From positions 49,930,001 through 49,994,000 of the forward strand of contig NC_091010.1 in NCBI RefSeq assembly GCF_041146395.1: a stretch of 64,000 nucleotides of DNA, written 5' to 3'. This stretch comes from Eulemur rufifrons. Taxonomy: Eukaryota; Chordata; Mammalia; Primates; Lemuridae. Positions 11,445 through 23,139 of this stretch are shown here, one piece after another. Every line of letters starts with the position of its first letter. Positions within the stretch are counted from its first letter, which is position 1. Below the pieces are notes generated by a model, which was not told the origin of the DNA, made no database searches, and saw only the letters and a program-made list of their open reading frames with translations. A program made the translations under genes and the position numbers.

Positions 11445-12415
11445 TGCTGTGCCAGAATAGATTCTAGAAGACTGGGTGGGGTTTGTGAGTAGTTCTGTAC
11501 TGATATGGATGTTAGAATTCTACAATGACTGGGCGATATCTACTAGAGAGAAGGGGCATTAATATGGTCATTGGTTTTAGCTATATTTACTTTTGTTTTC
11601 TCAAGCCTTATTTAAAAACACATGTTTTATGACTTGACTCAAGTTGCAGCAAATTTTAGTGTGTAGTGAATCACGATCCCTGGGGTGAGATCCCATTTTT
11701 TGTGAAATATGAACACACTTTTGATTTATTAATTGTAGCAAACAAGGGGCAAATGCTTACCTGTAGGGTTTGCTTTGGGAAGAACACTGTAAACAGAAAC
11801 AAAACTCCTGAATTTGCCTATTTGTTGTTCCTTGCTTTGGAAAACGTACAGGGTTAGTCTTTAGCCCTGACCTAGACAGGAGATATTTTATTAGTTATAA
11901 GATTTTATTTTGGATTTACAGGCTGCTAGACAAGAGTGGTCCCAGACTTAGGGATCGCTGATAAGGTAGCTAGCATCTGGATTCCCTATCGATATCAAAT
12001 CAAAGAATGATGCTGGCCAAATGGCACCGTGGCCTGCCAGGCACATGGGCTGCCCCGGCCTGACTCTGGGAGGCATACAGAGCTCTGCAGCTGACCTCAG
12101 GCTGGCCCTTAGCCCCAGGAAAACGAGAGGACTTTATGATCAAATATAATAATACTTAAAGTGGCTAAGCCAAGACAAATGCCACCTGGGTGCCGTTGGG
12201 GGTCCTTAGGGCACAGGCTGTGGTCTCACTCAGAGCCAAGCTCGGACGGGGCTGAACACAGCCTGGAAGGTGCTTGGTAAACCCATGTGCCACAGTGGCA
12301 AAGGGGGGGGCCCACGGACCACTGGCCTTCACTGCCACAGTCACACTGGTCTGCTCCCACCATCCACACCCAGCCGTGTTTTTCTATTCTTGACCCAGTG
12401 CAAAGGTTTTCAGAA
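11445..12415. other. Unannotated intronic stretch
   Basis: A/T-rich first half, G/C-rich second half; no gene, no repeat that I recognise. Confidence 0.55.
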
Positions 12416-12431
12416 AACTAAAATCTAAGAC

Positions 12432-12761
12432 TGACCGGGTGTGGTGGCTCACAGGTGTAATCCTAGCACTCAGGGAGGCTGAGGCTTGAGGTCAGGAGTT
12501 TGAGACTAGCCTCAGCAAGAGTGAGACACTGTCTCTACTAAAAGTGGAAAGAAATTAGCGGGGCAACTAAAAAAAATAGAAAAATTAGCCAGGTGTGGTG
12601 GCGCATGCCTGTAGTCCCAGCTACACAAGAGGCTGAGGCAGGAGGATCCCTTGAGCCCAGGAGTTTGAGGTTGCTGTGAGCTATGATGACGCCACGGCAC
12701 TCTAGCCTGGGCAACACAGCGAGACTGTGTCTCACAAATAAATAAATAAATAAAATAAAAT
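12432..12761 (+). mobile_element. Full-length Alu, strepsirrhine type
   Basis: Starts near 'gaccgggtgtggtggctca', contains both arms and a tail of AAATA/AAAAT units. The linker carries 'aaagaaattagcggggcaac' followed by a second 'aaaaattagccaggtgtgg', the duplicated-linker form. A perfect 12-bp target-site duplication 'aaaatctaagac' flanks it (12420-12431 and 12762-12773). Confidence 0.97.
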
Positions 12762-13039
12762 AAAATCTAAGACCACTCAGCTGGAGGCAGTGGGATCAGA
12801 CTGTGGGCTACAGAGTGGGTAGACCACTGTGTCCTGGGTACATTATCTTTTCTGAGCTTCAGTTTTCTCACAGGCCAAGTGGGATTGCAGGGCTGGAACA
12901 TGGAGTAGAAAGAGCACGTGGCTCGCGGTGCTGGGTACACAGGACAGTTGTTACAGAGAAGGGTGAGGCCAAGTCCCTCCATATTTGGCCAGTTGCCCAA
13001 AGGTATGCTATGGTGACGTTTGTCTATCTGCATTCTTAA

Positions 13040-13515
13040 AAAGTAACCCTTGCTTAAACCTTTCAGTGACTGCCCAGGGCATGGAGAACAGAACTTAAAC
13101 CCCCTTCCAGGGCCTGTGGGGCGGGCGAGGTCTGGCGCCAGCCTCCCTCTCCCCCCTGTCTCCCGACACTCGCCCCCTCACACCACAAAGGCACCCTGTT
13201 CCTTCCCACCCAGGGCCGTGTCACGCTGTCCCCTTTCCTGGAACACCGCTCCTGCTGCCCTGTGCATGGCTAACACCGTCCATTCTTCAGATCTTGGTGT
13301 AAATGTCACCTCATCTCGGCCTTCGCAGGCCACGCAGAGTAAAAGAGGGCTCTCCCTCTCTCTCTCCCCGGCCTTCACTGTTTCCGTCCCAGAATTTACC
13401 ACCATTTATAATGATCTTCTATGATCCCCTTAGGGTAGAATACAAGCTCCTTGTGGCCAGTGAAGCCCACTGACGTACCCTCAGGCCCAGCACAAGGACT
13501 GGCACACAGGGCCCC
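13040..13515 (+). mobile_element. L2 LINE 3' region
   Basis: Forward L2 landmarks: 'cctttcctggaacaccgctc', 'cattcttcagatcttggtgt', 'aaatgtcacctcatctcgg', 'tagaatacaagctccttgtg' and the closing 'cccagcacaaggactggcac'. Confidence 0.75.
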
Positions 13516-13549
13516 GACTGCCACGTGCTGGATGGTTATACAATGTCCC

Positions 13550-14000
13550 CTCCGAACACTGGGGACCACTGCCTCCGAGTGGGGCTGGGGCAAGGGGTGG
13601 ACTCGCCCTCCGGGACCCAGACAGAGCGGGGCCAGACAGCAGGGTTAACTCAGAGGCCGGCAGCAGGGCCAAGCTGTCCCCACTCCGTGTGGGCGTGGGT
13701 GTGGCGGGCGTGGTGGGCAGCGGGCGCAGCTCCCTCCCTGAGGGAGCCCGGGAATAAAGGGCCCCATTCAGCCCATGCGGCCTGGGCTCCTCCCCTCTAG
13801 GGGAGGCTGCCCTCAGGAAAGGGGACGGTGGGCGCTGGGCAGAGCTTCCCAGCAGCCTCTCCCTGAAGCATGGCCCACAGCGTGGGGGGCTGAGCGAGGG
13901 TCCAGGGCCTCCAGGGCTCAGAGATACACAACAGAAAGGCCCTGCGGGATGAGGAGGCCGAGGGGCAGGCAGACGGCAGTCCTGCCTGGTTCAGGGCGAT
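13550..14000. other. CpG-richer intronic patch
   Basis: A hand count gives roughly 20-25 CpG dinucleotides in about 450 bp, above the surrounding intron. No exon or promoter motif is evident. It may be a regulatory element or simply GC-rich intron. Confidence 0.4.
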
Positions 14001-14271
14001 GGTGCTGAAAGGAGCCTGTTCATTCTGATGCTCTGAGGCAGAGCAAAACCCCCAGGATGCAGAGGCCAGCGGGCAAGGACCCCAAAACCACAGGCCACAC
14101 CGGCCAACCACAGGGGAGTCTGCCTGGCTCTCCTGGGATGAACGCTGTTCCCCAAAGCCTGCTTTTCTTGAGCTTTGGTTCCGTTGGAGAACTGAGCCAG
14201 ACAGCAATCTTTAGCAACCTCCCACCAACATTTTCTGTGGTCCCACCCCGTCCTGCAAGGCTGCTGCTGAT

Positions 14272-14490
14272 AATATTAACGAGACACAACATTCCCTGAG
14301 CACTTGGTATGCGCTAAGAACTGTGGCATGTCCTTTTCATTCATAATGTTTTCTGATCTTTACAACAACCTACGATCTAGGTACTGTTATTCCTGTTTTA
14401 CAGATGGGTAAACTGGAGGTCAGGAAAGTTAAGTGACCCACCGAAGTTCACACAGCTAGTAAGTGGTGGAGCTGGGATTTCACAGCCATG
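14272..14490 (-). mobile_element. MIR SINE, reverse orientation
   Basis: Minus-strand MIR: 'gagcacttggtatgcgctaa', 'gttttacagatgggtaaact', 'gttcacacagctagtaagtg', 'gagctgggatttcacagcc'. The Alu at 14515 begins just after it. Confidence 0.87.
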
Positions 14491-14514
14491 GTCTCTTTCT
14501 CTAGACAGACTGAA

Positions 14515-14815
14515 GGCTGGGCACAGTAGCTCCCCGCTGTAATCCTACCACTTTGGGAGGCCAAGGTGGGAGGATTGCTTGAGATCAGGAGTTTGAGACC
14601 AGCCTGGGCAATAGCAAGATCCCATCTCTACCAACAACAGAAAAATTAGCTGGGTGTGGTGGCGCATGCCTGTAGTCCCAGCTACTTGGGAGGTTAAAGC
14701 AAGGAGGATTGCTCGAGCCCAGGAGTTTGAGGTTGCAGTGAGCTAAGATGATGCCACTGTACCCCAGCCCAGGCAACAGGGCGAGACCCTGTCTCAAAAA
14801 CATAAAATAAAATAA
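14515..14815 (+). mobile_element. Full-length Alu, older J-like form
   Basis: Both arms are present, from 'ggctgggcacagtagctccc' to an A-rich tail with 'ataaaataaaataa'. Unlike the other two full Alus in this window, its linker is not duplicated. A perfect 10-bp target-site duplication 'acagactgaa' flanks it (14505-14514 and 14816-14825). Confidence 0.95.
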
Positions 14816-14939
14816 ACAGACTGAAAGTGCGTAGGCTCTTAATTATTGTGCTACATTCCCTCCTTTCCCTGTGTCCCCTTGGCCTGCTTTCCCTGGGGGG
14901 AATCTCAACCTTACCCCGACCCCATGAGTAGGGTCAGCA

Positions 14940-15360
14940 CACATCATTCATTCCCCTTCTCAAATGCTGGCACTGCACTGGGGGTTGGGATGTGACGGGG
15001 ACCAATACAGACACGGTCTCTGCTCTTGCAGACGATACAGTATGTGGGCATGTGCTGCGATGGGTCAGTTACAATGGAGACACACAGAAGGGAGACAGGC
15101 CTGAAGAAGTGGTGGGATGAGCCAGGCAGAGGGACGTGGGAAGAATGTTCCGGGTGGGGGTGGAGCCTGAGCAAAGGTCCAGAGATGGACAAGACCAGGC
15201 ATATCTGAGAAGCTGAAGTCAGCTCGGTGTGTCTGGAAAGTGGCGCGTGTGTGTTGGGGGTGTGCTGGGAGGTCCCTAGGGTGCGGGTGATGAGTGGTGC
15301 CAGAAGAGACTGAATGGGTTGCAGGGGTTTGGTCCCACGGCCACACAGAGCCAACTGAAG
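14940..15360 (-). mobile_element. L2 LINE fragment, reverse orientation
   Basis: 'ctctgctcttgcagacgata', 'gggaagaatgttccgggt' and 'gagcaaaggtccagagatgg' fit reverse L2. Divergence is high. Confidence 0.55.
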
Positions 15361-15904
15361 CCACTAACGTTGCGTATATTCAGAAATACCTGAGAGTTCC
15401 TGAATCTTTAGTTCCTGAGGGCCACAATTTTTACCTGAGGGGACACAAGCACCTTTAGACCCAGTCTTAGCCCCAGGGCTCAGGGGCTGGGGGAACAACC
15501 TGGGCCTGATCACTGGCTGGGGACATCCAGCATAAGCTCAAACCCATGGGCTCACTGGTGTCTATACCTACCCTAGCCCACATGGATCATGGGGTAAAAA
15601 CCAGGAGACCCCAAAGGTCACCTCATCCAGCCCCCTCACTTTCTGAGGTCAGAGCTAAGTCCAGAGAGGGCCATGCCTTGACCAACTTCTCCTAGCACGT
15701 TAGCAGCCAGGTTGGCCTTGGAAGGGTACTTGGGCTGCAGCCTGGTTCTGGGGTGCATGTTGTGGCTTCTGTACTTGCAGTTCATGTCCGCTAGGGGCTC
15801 TGCCTTGGCTGTCTTTCCTACTTCCGCTTTCTACCCAACTCCTAACCCAACAACAAGAGCTGCCACTCACTGCCACTCTTTCATAGACCTGAGGGCTCAA
15901 AGGA

Positions 15905-16412
15905 GCCCGTGGAAGTCAGCCTCCAAGACGGCCCCAGTGACACTTGCCTCAGTGTCCCCTCCCACACCGAATAGGGCTGACCTGTGGAACCAACTGGACA
16001 TTGTGGAAATAACGGTGTGACTTATAAGGCTAGATTACAAAAGTCATGGTGACCTCCTCGCTGATCTCTCTCAGGTACTGACTGAGGGAAGCCAGCTTCC
16101 ATGCTGTAAGGAGACTCAAGCAACCCTACGGAGATCAACACGGCAAAGAACCGAGGCCTCCTGCCGAGAGCCAGAGCCAATGCGCCAGCCGGGGAGCGAG
16201 CCACCTTGCAAGTGGGTCCTCCAGCTCCCCGCGAGCCTTCAGCCGACATCTTGACCACAGCCTCATGAGAGATTCTGACTCAAAACCATCCAGTTAAGTG
16301 GTCTCTGTATTGTTGGCCCATAGAAACTGTGTTGAGATAATACATTTTTATTGTTTTAAGCTGCTAAATCTGGGGGGCAGTTAGTTATGCAGGTAATTAG
16401 CACTACATACAG
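15905..16412 (+). mobile_element. MLT1-type MaLR LTR
   Basis: Contains a recognisable series from a mammalian MaLR LTR: 'ggaagccagcttccatgctg', 'gagccagagccaatgcgcc', 'gccgacatcttgaccacagc', 'cctcatgagagattctgac', then 'ttgttttaagctgctaaatc' and a closing 'gcaggtaattagcacta'. It is a solo LTR without internal sequence. Confidence 0.65.
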
Positions 16413-16427
16413 CACACTGGGCCTGGC

Positions 16428-16622
16428 ACTGCTCAGGAGAGGGCAGGGTCCCTGGTTTACCTGAATCAGAGATACCTGGGGTATCCGTTACAATTGCAAA
16501 TTCCTGAGATTTGCCCCATCCTCTGAATTAGAATGGAAGGGGACAGGGGCAGGGTGGGAGTCTGCATTTTTAATAAGCCCCCTGAGTGATTCTCATGCAC
16601 CTGTGAGGCTGAGAATTACTGA
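16428..16622 (+). mobile_element. MER5A-like hAT fossil
   Basis: 'caattgcaaattcctgagat', 'tgaattagaatggaagggg', 'ctgcatttttaataagcccc' and 'tgattctcatgcacctgtga' give the order of a MER5A element, a short non-autonomous hAT-Charlie transposon. Confidence 0.7.
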
Positions 16623-16639
16623 GCTAATCTAACACCTGC

Positions 16640-16745
16640 CAGCTCTGTTGAGAGGCTCAGAGAGTCCCCGGGACGGTCCTTACCGCACAGGTAAGTGCAG
16701 ACAGGCCTGGACCTAGAACCCAGGTTCAGTGTTCTTTCCACCTTG
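16640..16745 (-). mobile_element. Partial MIR, reverse orientation
   Basis: 'gagaggctcagagagtcccc' and 'acctagaacccaggttcagt' resemble part of a reversed MIR; weak. Confidence 0.4.
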
Positions 16746-17242
16746 TCCTTTCAGGTTGCTTTTTTGAGAGGCATGGGCTTCCTTTTCTTTGTTTCTTTTA
16801 TTTATGTTTAAAATTTGCATTAGCAAAATGCTACACGGTCAATTATTTGTCTGCTAAAGAGCTTGCTTTGCTTTGCCTGGGAACAACTTTGTCAGCGCCA
16901 CCCACAATGTGGGCCTAATGCTAAGAAGGGTAGAGGGGAGTTGGGCCACGCAGAGAGACTGGCGCTGCTGTAGAACACTGCGGTGGGAAAGGGACTCTGT
17001 CTACCCACCACGCTGCCTCGGCGCCAGGCATTTCTCCCAGGCCAACAAAATGCAGAGTATGCCAGGCAGAGAAGATGAACAGGGATAATGAGGGACTCTA
17101 CCTTTAACCCCTGCCAAACTGTCACCCCAGTAGGTAAGAAGAATACTCCCACTTTCACTTGTATAGCATTTTGTGGTTTAGAAAGAATCACGCACAGTCT
17201 TATTGAATTACCTCTGCAGACTGCAGGATAGGCAGGTCTGGT

Positions 17243-17325
17243 ACTCATTCAGTCATTCATGTACACATTTGTTGAGCAGCTATGATGTGCCAGGTAACAT
17301 CCTAGGCACAGAGGATATGTAGATT
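17243..17325 (-). mobile_element. L2 LINE tail, reverse orientation
   Basis: 'cattcagtcattcatgtaca', 'tttgttgagcagctatgatg' and 'tgccaggtaacatcctaggc' form the reverse complement of an L2 3' terminus. Confidence 0.65.
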
Positions 17326-17334
17326 TGTTTCTTT

Positions 17335-17575
17335 ATTTAATAAACCTTTCTATATGTCTACTATGTGCCAGGCACTGTTTTAAGCACTCCATAAATATTA
17401 ACTAACTTATTTCTTACAACAGCCCAACAATGTAGATACATTTATTCTTCTCATTTAACAAGGAAATTGAAGTACAGAGAGGTTAAGTAATTTTCCCAAG
17501 GCCAAACAGCTAGTAAGGGGCAGTATGGAGATCTGAACCCAAACAATATGGCCCTAGACCCCACCCTCTTAACCA
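17335..17575 (-). mobile_element. MIR SINE, reverse orientation
   Basis: 'ctactatgtgccaggcactg', 'gtacagagaggttaagtaat', 'cccaaggccaaacagctagt' and 'gatctgaacccaaacaat' give a near-complete reversed MIR. Confidence 0.87.
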
Positions 17576-17619
17576 AGATAAAATAAGACATAGTTCTTGC
17601 TCTTCAAATACTCCAGCTT

Positions 17620-17725
17620 TTAAAATCTTCATGACCACTGATGAAGAGACTGAAGTTCAAAGATACTTTCTCAATTTCCCCAAGTCACACACTGCTGGGA
17701 CAAAAAGCCAGGTCTGATTCCAGGT
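17620..17725 (-). mobile_element. Partial MIR, reverse orientation
   Basis: 'gatgaagagactgaagttca' and 'ccccaagtcacacactgctg' resemble the core of a reversed MIR that follows a better one. Confidence 0.45.
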
Positions 17726-18354
17726 GGCGTTAAAGAAGGGTTAGCAAGAGATGGGTGCGAGGGAGGCAGCAAGGAGGGCTTTTCTAGAGCTCAGAAAGAG
17801 AAAGGGTTTCTCTAGGCACCACCAGCAAGTAGGAAGCATCCCAAGAGACACCACTGTTGGAATAACCCATACTCACTGTCAGGCCTTCGTGATGTGTGAC
17901 TGTCTGCTGCCCGGCCGGGATTCAGGCCTCCTGATATTTTGGGGCACTGGTATTTATAGACCACACTTCTATTTATATTTTCATTGAATTCCTGCTAACC
18001 CTAGCTGACTCCCTGCCTCCCCAAACCTAGAGAGGGGAGGATAAGAACTCTTTTTCACCAAGTAAGTCAGGGGCAAAGGTGAAGGTCAAAGTCTTGGCTG
18101 TGTGTGCAGTCTTTCAGCAGGAGCCCTTTGCAGGGAAACACTGAAGACAAGGGGGCTTTCTACACCTCTCAAAGGAAATGGGGGGTGGGGACAAGGGATA
18201 GGGAAGGGCACAAGACTGGTCTTATACAGAGGCAGCCACATTCTGCCAGGATGGTGGGATTTGAGGCAGGCCTAGAAGACCCCCGTTCTCCTAAAATGTT
18301 TTCTCCTTTGCCTGACATTCCATCATTAGGCATTTATTGCTTTAGGCTTCATAG

Positions 18355-18470
18355 CTATTAGATCATAAAATGCTGGGACTATGAGAAACCTAGACAGCAT
18401 CAAGTTCAATCTTTGTATTTCACAGATGGGGAAACTTGGGCTCAGAGGAGGCTATGACCTGTCCTTATGG
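18355..18470 (-). mobile_element. L3/CR1-like LINE fragment
   Basis: 'tagatcataaaatgctggga' followed by 'tttcacagatggggaaactt' and 'gggctcagaggagg' resembles reversed L3/CR1 fossils (or a MIR3); family uncertain. Confidence 0.4.
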
Positions 18471-19164
18471 AGGACACCAGATGAATGAATGGACATCTAT
18501 TACAGTGCACAGGAGACCCTCCCAACGTTGGAGCAGGTGCTGTCAGGCACAGCAAAAGAAAGTAGGAACAGCAATGCAGGCCCCGGGTGCAGAATTCCTC
18601 TGCACCAAATTTTAGGAATGAACAAGTAAAACCATGTGACATTTCCCAAGGTTCTATTTGGTGCCCTAAATGAAAACTTCCTGGTTTTAGTGTCACATAG
18701 AAAGATAAAGTGGGACTTTTTCCCTCTCATTTCATTCCCCTTTTGAATCGTGGTTTAGGAGATAGTATCAAATGATTGTCACTACCTGGTTACTTTCTGG
18801 GTTTGGGCTTCCAAAGCTAGCTCTCCAGAATTCAGTTCTTTCTAGGCACTATGCCTGCAATTCTAGCATCTGCCACCAGGTGACGGGTAAGTTGGATAGG
18901 GTGAGGGAAAGAATAGAAAATAATGCAATCTAGACAAGGCCTTCATCGTAGGAATGTGACACTATATTAAAAGGACAACAATGGTCAACCTTTAAATGAT
19001 ATATTTAAAAAAACATGATACAAAACTTGAAGCCAGCTTTAAAGAAATGCAAATACCCTGACGCAGGCAACACACCCACTATTTTATACCAAACCTTAAC
19101 CGTTAACCTCCAGGCAGTATGTCTTTGGTCAGTCCCACTCTGTGGCAAGCAGCTCAAGGACATA

Positions 19165-19355
19165 ACAAATAGCAGTCAAGAGCTTGGACTTGGAAGTGGA
19201 CCTGGGTTTGAATACTCCGCTCCGTCTCTTATAATACTAGCTAAGCAGCCTTGGGCAAGTAGGGTTGTTGTCGTTAAAAGAGATAATACAAGCACATGAA
19301 GCCCTTTGCACAGTATCTGGCAAAAGTATACACTTAATAAATAGTAGCTGTACTC
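19165..19355 (+). mobile_element. MIR SINE
   Basis: 'agagcttggacttggaagtg', 'cctgggtttgaatactccgc', 'agcagccttgggcaagtagg' and 'cttaataaatagtagctgta'. The segment after 'gggcaag' appears internally deleted relative to a typical MIR. Confidence 0.8.
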
Positions 19356-19359
19356 CTTA

Positions 19360-20330
19360 GGCAGAAATTTTCTCTCATTTACAAGAGTTTAATCTGTTAA
19401 AAATTCCAGGACTCACACACAGTTCCTCAGGAAGCTGTCAGCAACTCTTCCCCTAAAGCCAACTCAACAAAAAAGCTACCTCTGTGCCACTGGATCCAGT
19501 GGCTGTTCCACGTTCTCTCTTTTTGGGAGCAAGTCTTTCTGTTAAGCGAGAACAGCTCTACCAACCACACAGGTCTTATTTAAGCCATCCTCACCCACCA
19601 CCAACTATTCAACTGGTAAATTCATCTTTCAGATCACAAACAAGAGGCCGGGAATGATTACCAGTCACTTGCTCATTTCAACTCTCCTCCCTTGGTTCCC
19701 TTATTTAGAAACTTAGGTCTGCAATAATTATTTTATACAGAAAAGCAAAATATGCTCCTTTAAAATCTCACATTATTTTTTTGACTTAAATTTTTTGCCA
19801 GAGCCTCCTTACAAAAGCCTGTTTTCCCTCCCAACAGCACAACATGACTGGAGACATGGCTTTCAGACATTCTCATGCCCTGCTATCTTTAAAACCACAG
19901 AGAATTTATGTGCCAGTCTCCCCCACCTCCAATCAGAGAGACATCTGAAATAAAAACCGTAGCCATCTCCTTGGCCCCAAACTTCACCCATCTTGGAAAG
20001 GAGGGGAGAGAGAATGTTCTGACATGCATCTGCGAGTGGGTGTGGCCGGGGCCTGAGCATGCTACTGGTTAGGCCAGCGATGGGGCACAGAGGGCTGTGC
20101 TGTTGCTATGACCTCCTCCCCTGGCATACCAGGGACAGGTGGGCAGCTCAGGTAGGTGTAAGGATGTGAGGCCCAGGTTACGTACATGAAGCCGTGTCTC
20201 CATGTGCGCTTCTACTTCGGGTTGGCGTTGGCTTCATCATCACAACTTCACTGGTTTATATTATGTGAAGGGACTGAACATAAGCACCAAGAAAGTCCTA
20301 AAGACAAAGTAGACATCCTATAGAAGGGCT
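19360..20330. other. Unannotated intronic stretch
   Basis: Mostly A/T-rich intron with no gene or repeat that I recognise. Confidence 0.55.
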
Positions 20331-20334
20331 TTGA

Positions 20335-20505
20335 TGGACCTTAAAATATGGCTCCTCCAACTTTACCGTGCATACAAATCACCTGTGCACCTTATTAAAC
20401 TGCACACTGTGACTTACTAGGTCTAGGGTGAGACCAAGTCTCTGCATTTCCAATGGGCTCCCGGATCACATCCAACCAAGCTGCTGATCTGTGAACCAGA
20501 TACCA
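20335..20505 (+). mobile_element. MER5/MER20-like hAT fossil
   Basis: 'catacaaatcacctgtgcac', 'gtgacttactaggtctaggg' and 'ctctgcatttccaatgggct' follow the layout of a short hAT-Charlie fossil. Confidence 0.55.
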
Positions 20506-20639
20506 GGCAGCAAACCTTAAAACACACAAGACCGTGACACTGTGCTCCTGGGAGGAGACCTTACTCCTGGAAAGGATTCTGGGAGGGAGGCTGCATTCAA
20601 ACTAACCCAGAGAGACAGCACACCATTCTGCGTAGAACC

Positions 20640-20850
20640 CGATACTAATAATCAGCAAATCGCCATCGTGTACTGAGTGGTCAGTGTGCGCTTTACAGAT
20701 GACACTCTCAACAACCGACAATCCTCTCATAGAGGAGGATTACAGCCGAGATGCAGAAACGCCGAGGAAAACTGGCCCAGGGTCACACGGCTGTTAAGAG
20801 GCTGAGCTGGGATTTGAACCCCAGGTCTGTCTGGCTCTAAGTCCTCCAGT
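20640..20850 (-). mobile_element. MIR SINE, reverse orientation
   Basis: 'cagggtcacacggctgttaa', 'gaggctgagctgggatttga' and 'accccaggtctgtctggctc' mark a reversed MIR; its 5' half is more diverged. Confidence 0.78.
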
Positions 20851-20959
20851 GCCCAAATATAATAGTTACCTATCTCAGTCACAGAAAAAGCAGAGTTTCG
20901 AGTCAGACAAGTAGAAAGCCCAGCTGTGAACCCACATCTGTTGGAGCCCAAAGCCAGTG

Positions 20960-22780
20960 CTCAGAACCGCCACACTCTGGGGCTCACAGAGCAGAGGCGC
21001 CTCACAGATTCCCACGGCGACGCAGCTCTGGAAGTTCTTCCTGACCTCGGACGTTCTCCCTGAGATCTGCCCAAATTCGTTCTTACAAGGCTGAAATCTG
21101 GCCCCTTGTGCTCTGGCCTGGGGAGAAACAGAAACATGGCCATTTTCCCTCTCGTGGCCTCAGCTTGGCTGCTGGAGCCTGTGGGACGTCTGCCCCTGAT
21201 GGGTGGAGACCCTTGGTCTGGGCCATCCAGCCAGCCCCCAGCCTCCACCTTCACCTCCTCCCCTGCCTTCTGAAGGGACGTTCGGGTGAACAGACTCCAT
21301 CTTCAGGCCATGCCAGGCCCCTCCGACTGTGGTCTGGAGGCTGGCGGCCTGGCATCCGGGGCCTCTTCAGTGGACGTCAGTCCCGGGAACTGTGGAGGCA
21401 GGAGGAGGAGGTGTCCGCAGAGGGTCCCAGGCAGCCCCGGGATGAATGAGGCATCAGTTCGTGGGGGCGACTCCAAGGGCCAGCTCAGTCCTGCCCAGGA
21501 AGAGCTCTGGCTTGGGGCTCTTTCCCTGGGCCTGGGTCCAGTCGGGGTGACCTTGGAGAGCAGTGGGGGGCATCAGGCCAGGGACACTGTGGAGATTTAC
21601 CTCCAGTGCCCCTCACCTTCTGGGAAGGCGCGGGGCCGAAGCTCCCTCTCAATGCACCTCAGTGTCCCCCTCCACCACCACCTCCCGCTGCTCCCCCCAC
21701 CCCACCCCCGAAACCTGGACCCAGAAGCCAGAGTGCCCAGTGCCTGCAGGCTGCAGGGAGGGAGGCTGCCCACAAAGCATCTTTCATACGCTCCAAAGCC
21801 TGGGCTATCTCAGGGAGCAGGAAGGAAGTCGTTCCCTTTTACCCCAGGGGTGAAGGCCACAGGGCAGGAGTTGGGGCCCTAGTGCCATGAAACTCGGGTT
21901 CTGCTGTCTTGGCCAAGGCTGCCCAGACAGAACCGAAGGCATAGTCATTCTTGACCCTTCACCCACTTCCAATCCATCAGCACAGCCTCCTTGCTATCCC
22001 TGTAAGACACATCTCAGACCTGTCCACTTCCCCCCATCCAGTGCCCAGTTGAGGCCGAGCCACCCTGGCCTGTCACCTGCCTTGCCCGGCCCCAGCTGGT
22101 CTTCCCACCTCCTCGCTCGGCTCCCGGCCTATCTGACACGCACCAGCCTTTCAAACAGAAATCGATCACCTGGCCAGTGAGACCTGGCACTTTGGAGCTG
22201 AGAGCCTGTGAAGTTGGCGACCTTGCCACGTGACCAGACGTGGGGTCCGGGGCTGCTCAGCCCCCTCCCCATCTTCCAGCCCAGAGCAGCCATCCGGGTC
22301 ATCAGCTCTTCAGAAACAAGCTCCTCTCTGCTTCCTGAGTCACCACGGGCCAGGAAGGAGCAGCAGGAAGCGCAGCCGAGCCCGCGGTGGGAAGAGCTGA
22401 CTCAGCATTGGCAGGGGTCGGGGCGGGGGGGCAGGGGGGGTCAGGGCGCAGAGCAAAGGAAACCCCACATCTGTGTCCTGCGGCAAAGCCACCGTGAGCA
22501 GCGGTAGGCTCACAGCACCAGCCCTCTCCCATCACACCCCACCTGGTGCTCTCTATACATTAACTGCTTGCAAAGCTGCCCCAAACCATGATGGACCCAT
22601 TTGACAGGTGAGGCAATGGACCCTGGAGGCCGTGTAACCGGGCCAGATTGCACAGCTCCCGCACACGTGTGTGGGGCCTGCTCCCTCTCGTTTGTGGGTG
22701 GCTTTGCCACAGGGACCTGTTCTGGAGTCTCTTGGCTCCACAACTCCTGTCTGCCCAGCTCCCGCTGGGTGACAGCCCTC
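20960..22780. other. GC-rich intronic stretch without a gene
   Basis: No supported exon despite several chance open frames. Notable sub-features are a G-rich tract at 22414-22446 and an AP-1/antioxidant-response-like motif 'tgactcagca' at 22398-22407. A weak reversed-MIR trace lies near 22590-22660. Confidence 0.55.
22414..22446 (+). repeat. G-rich tract with G-quadruplex potential
   Basis: Four or more runs of at least three G within about 33 bases (gggg, gggg, a run of seven, a run of seven, ggg), separated by short loops. This fits the usual G4 sequence rule on the plus (template) strand. Confidence 0.7.
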
Positions 22781-22784
22781 CCCA

Positions 22785-23135
22785 CCAGCTACACATGCTT
22801 CTTACTGTTCTTTAAACACACACTTTTGGTCCCATTCCGGTTACTGCTCTTGCTGTCCCCTCAGCCTGGCACCCCTGGGCCCTGGTCTTCCCCTGCCTGG
22901 CTCAGTTCAGATGTCACCTCTGCAGAGAGGCCCTTCTTGACCACCGAATCTCAGATGTCCTGAGCCATGTGACCTTACCCCTACTGGAAATTGCCCATTC
23001 ATTGTCTGCCTTCGACTCCCCCACTGGAAGGTCAACTTCCTGAGGACAGCGAACAGGCCTACCTTGTTCCCAGCCATATCACCAGTGCCAGTGGCTGGGC
23101 TGGCACATAGTAGGTGCCCAATAAATACCTGTGGC
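22785..23135 (+). mobile_element. L2 LINE 3' region
   Basis: 'cagttcagatgtcacctctg', 'agaggcccttcttgaccacc', 'gacagcgaacaggcctacct' and the closing 'ggcacatagtaggtgcccaa' followed by 'taaatacctgtgg'. Confidence 0.8.
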
Positions 23136-23139
23136 AGAA

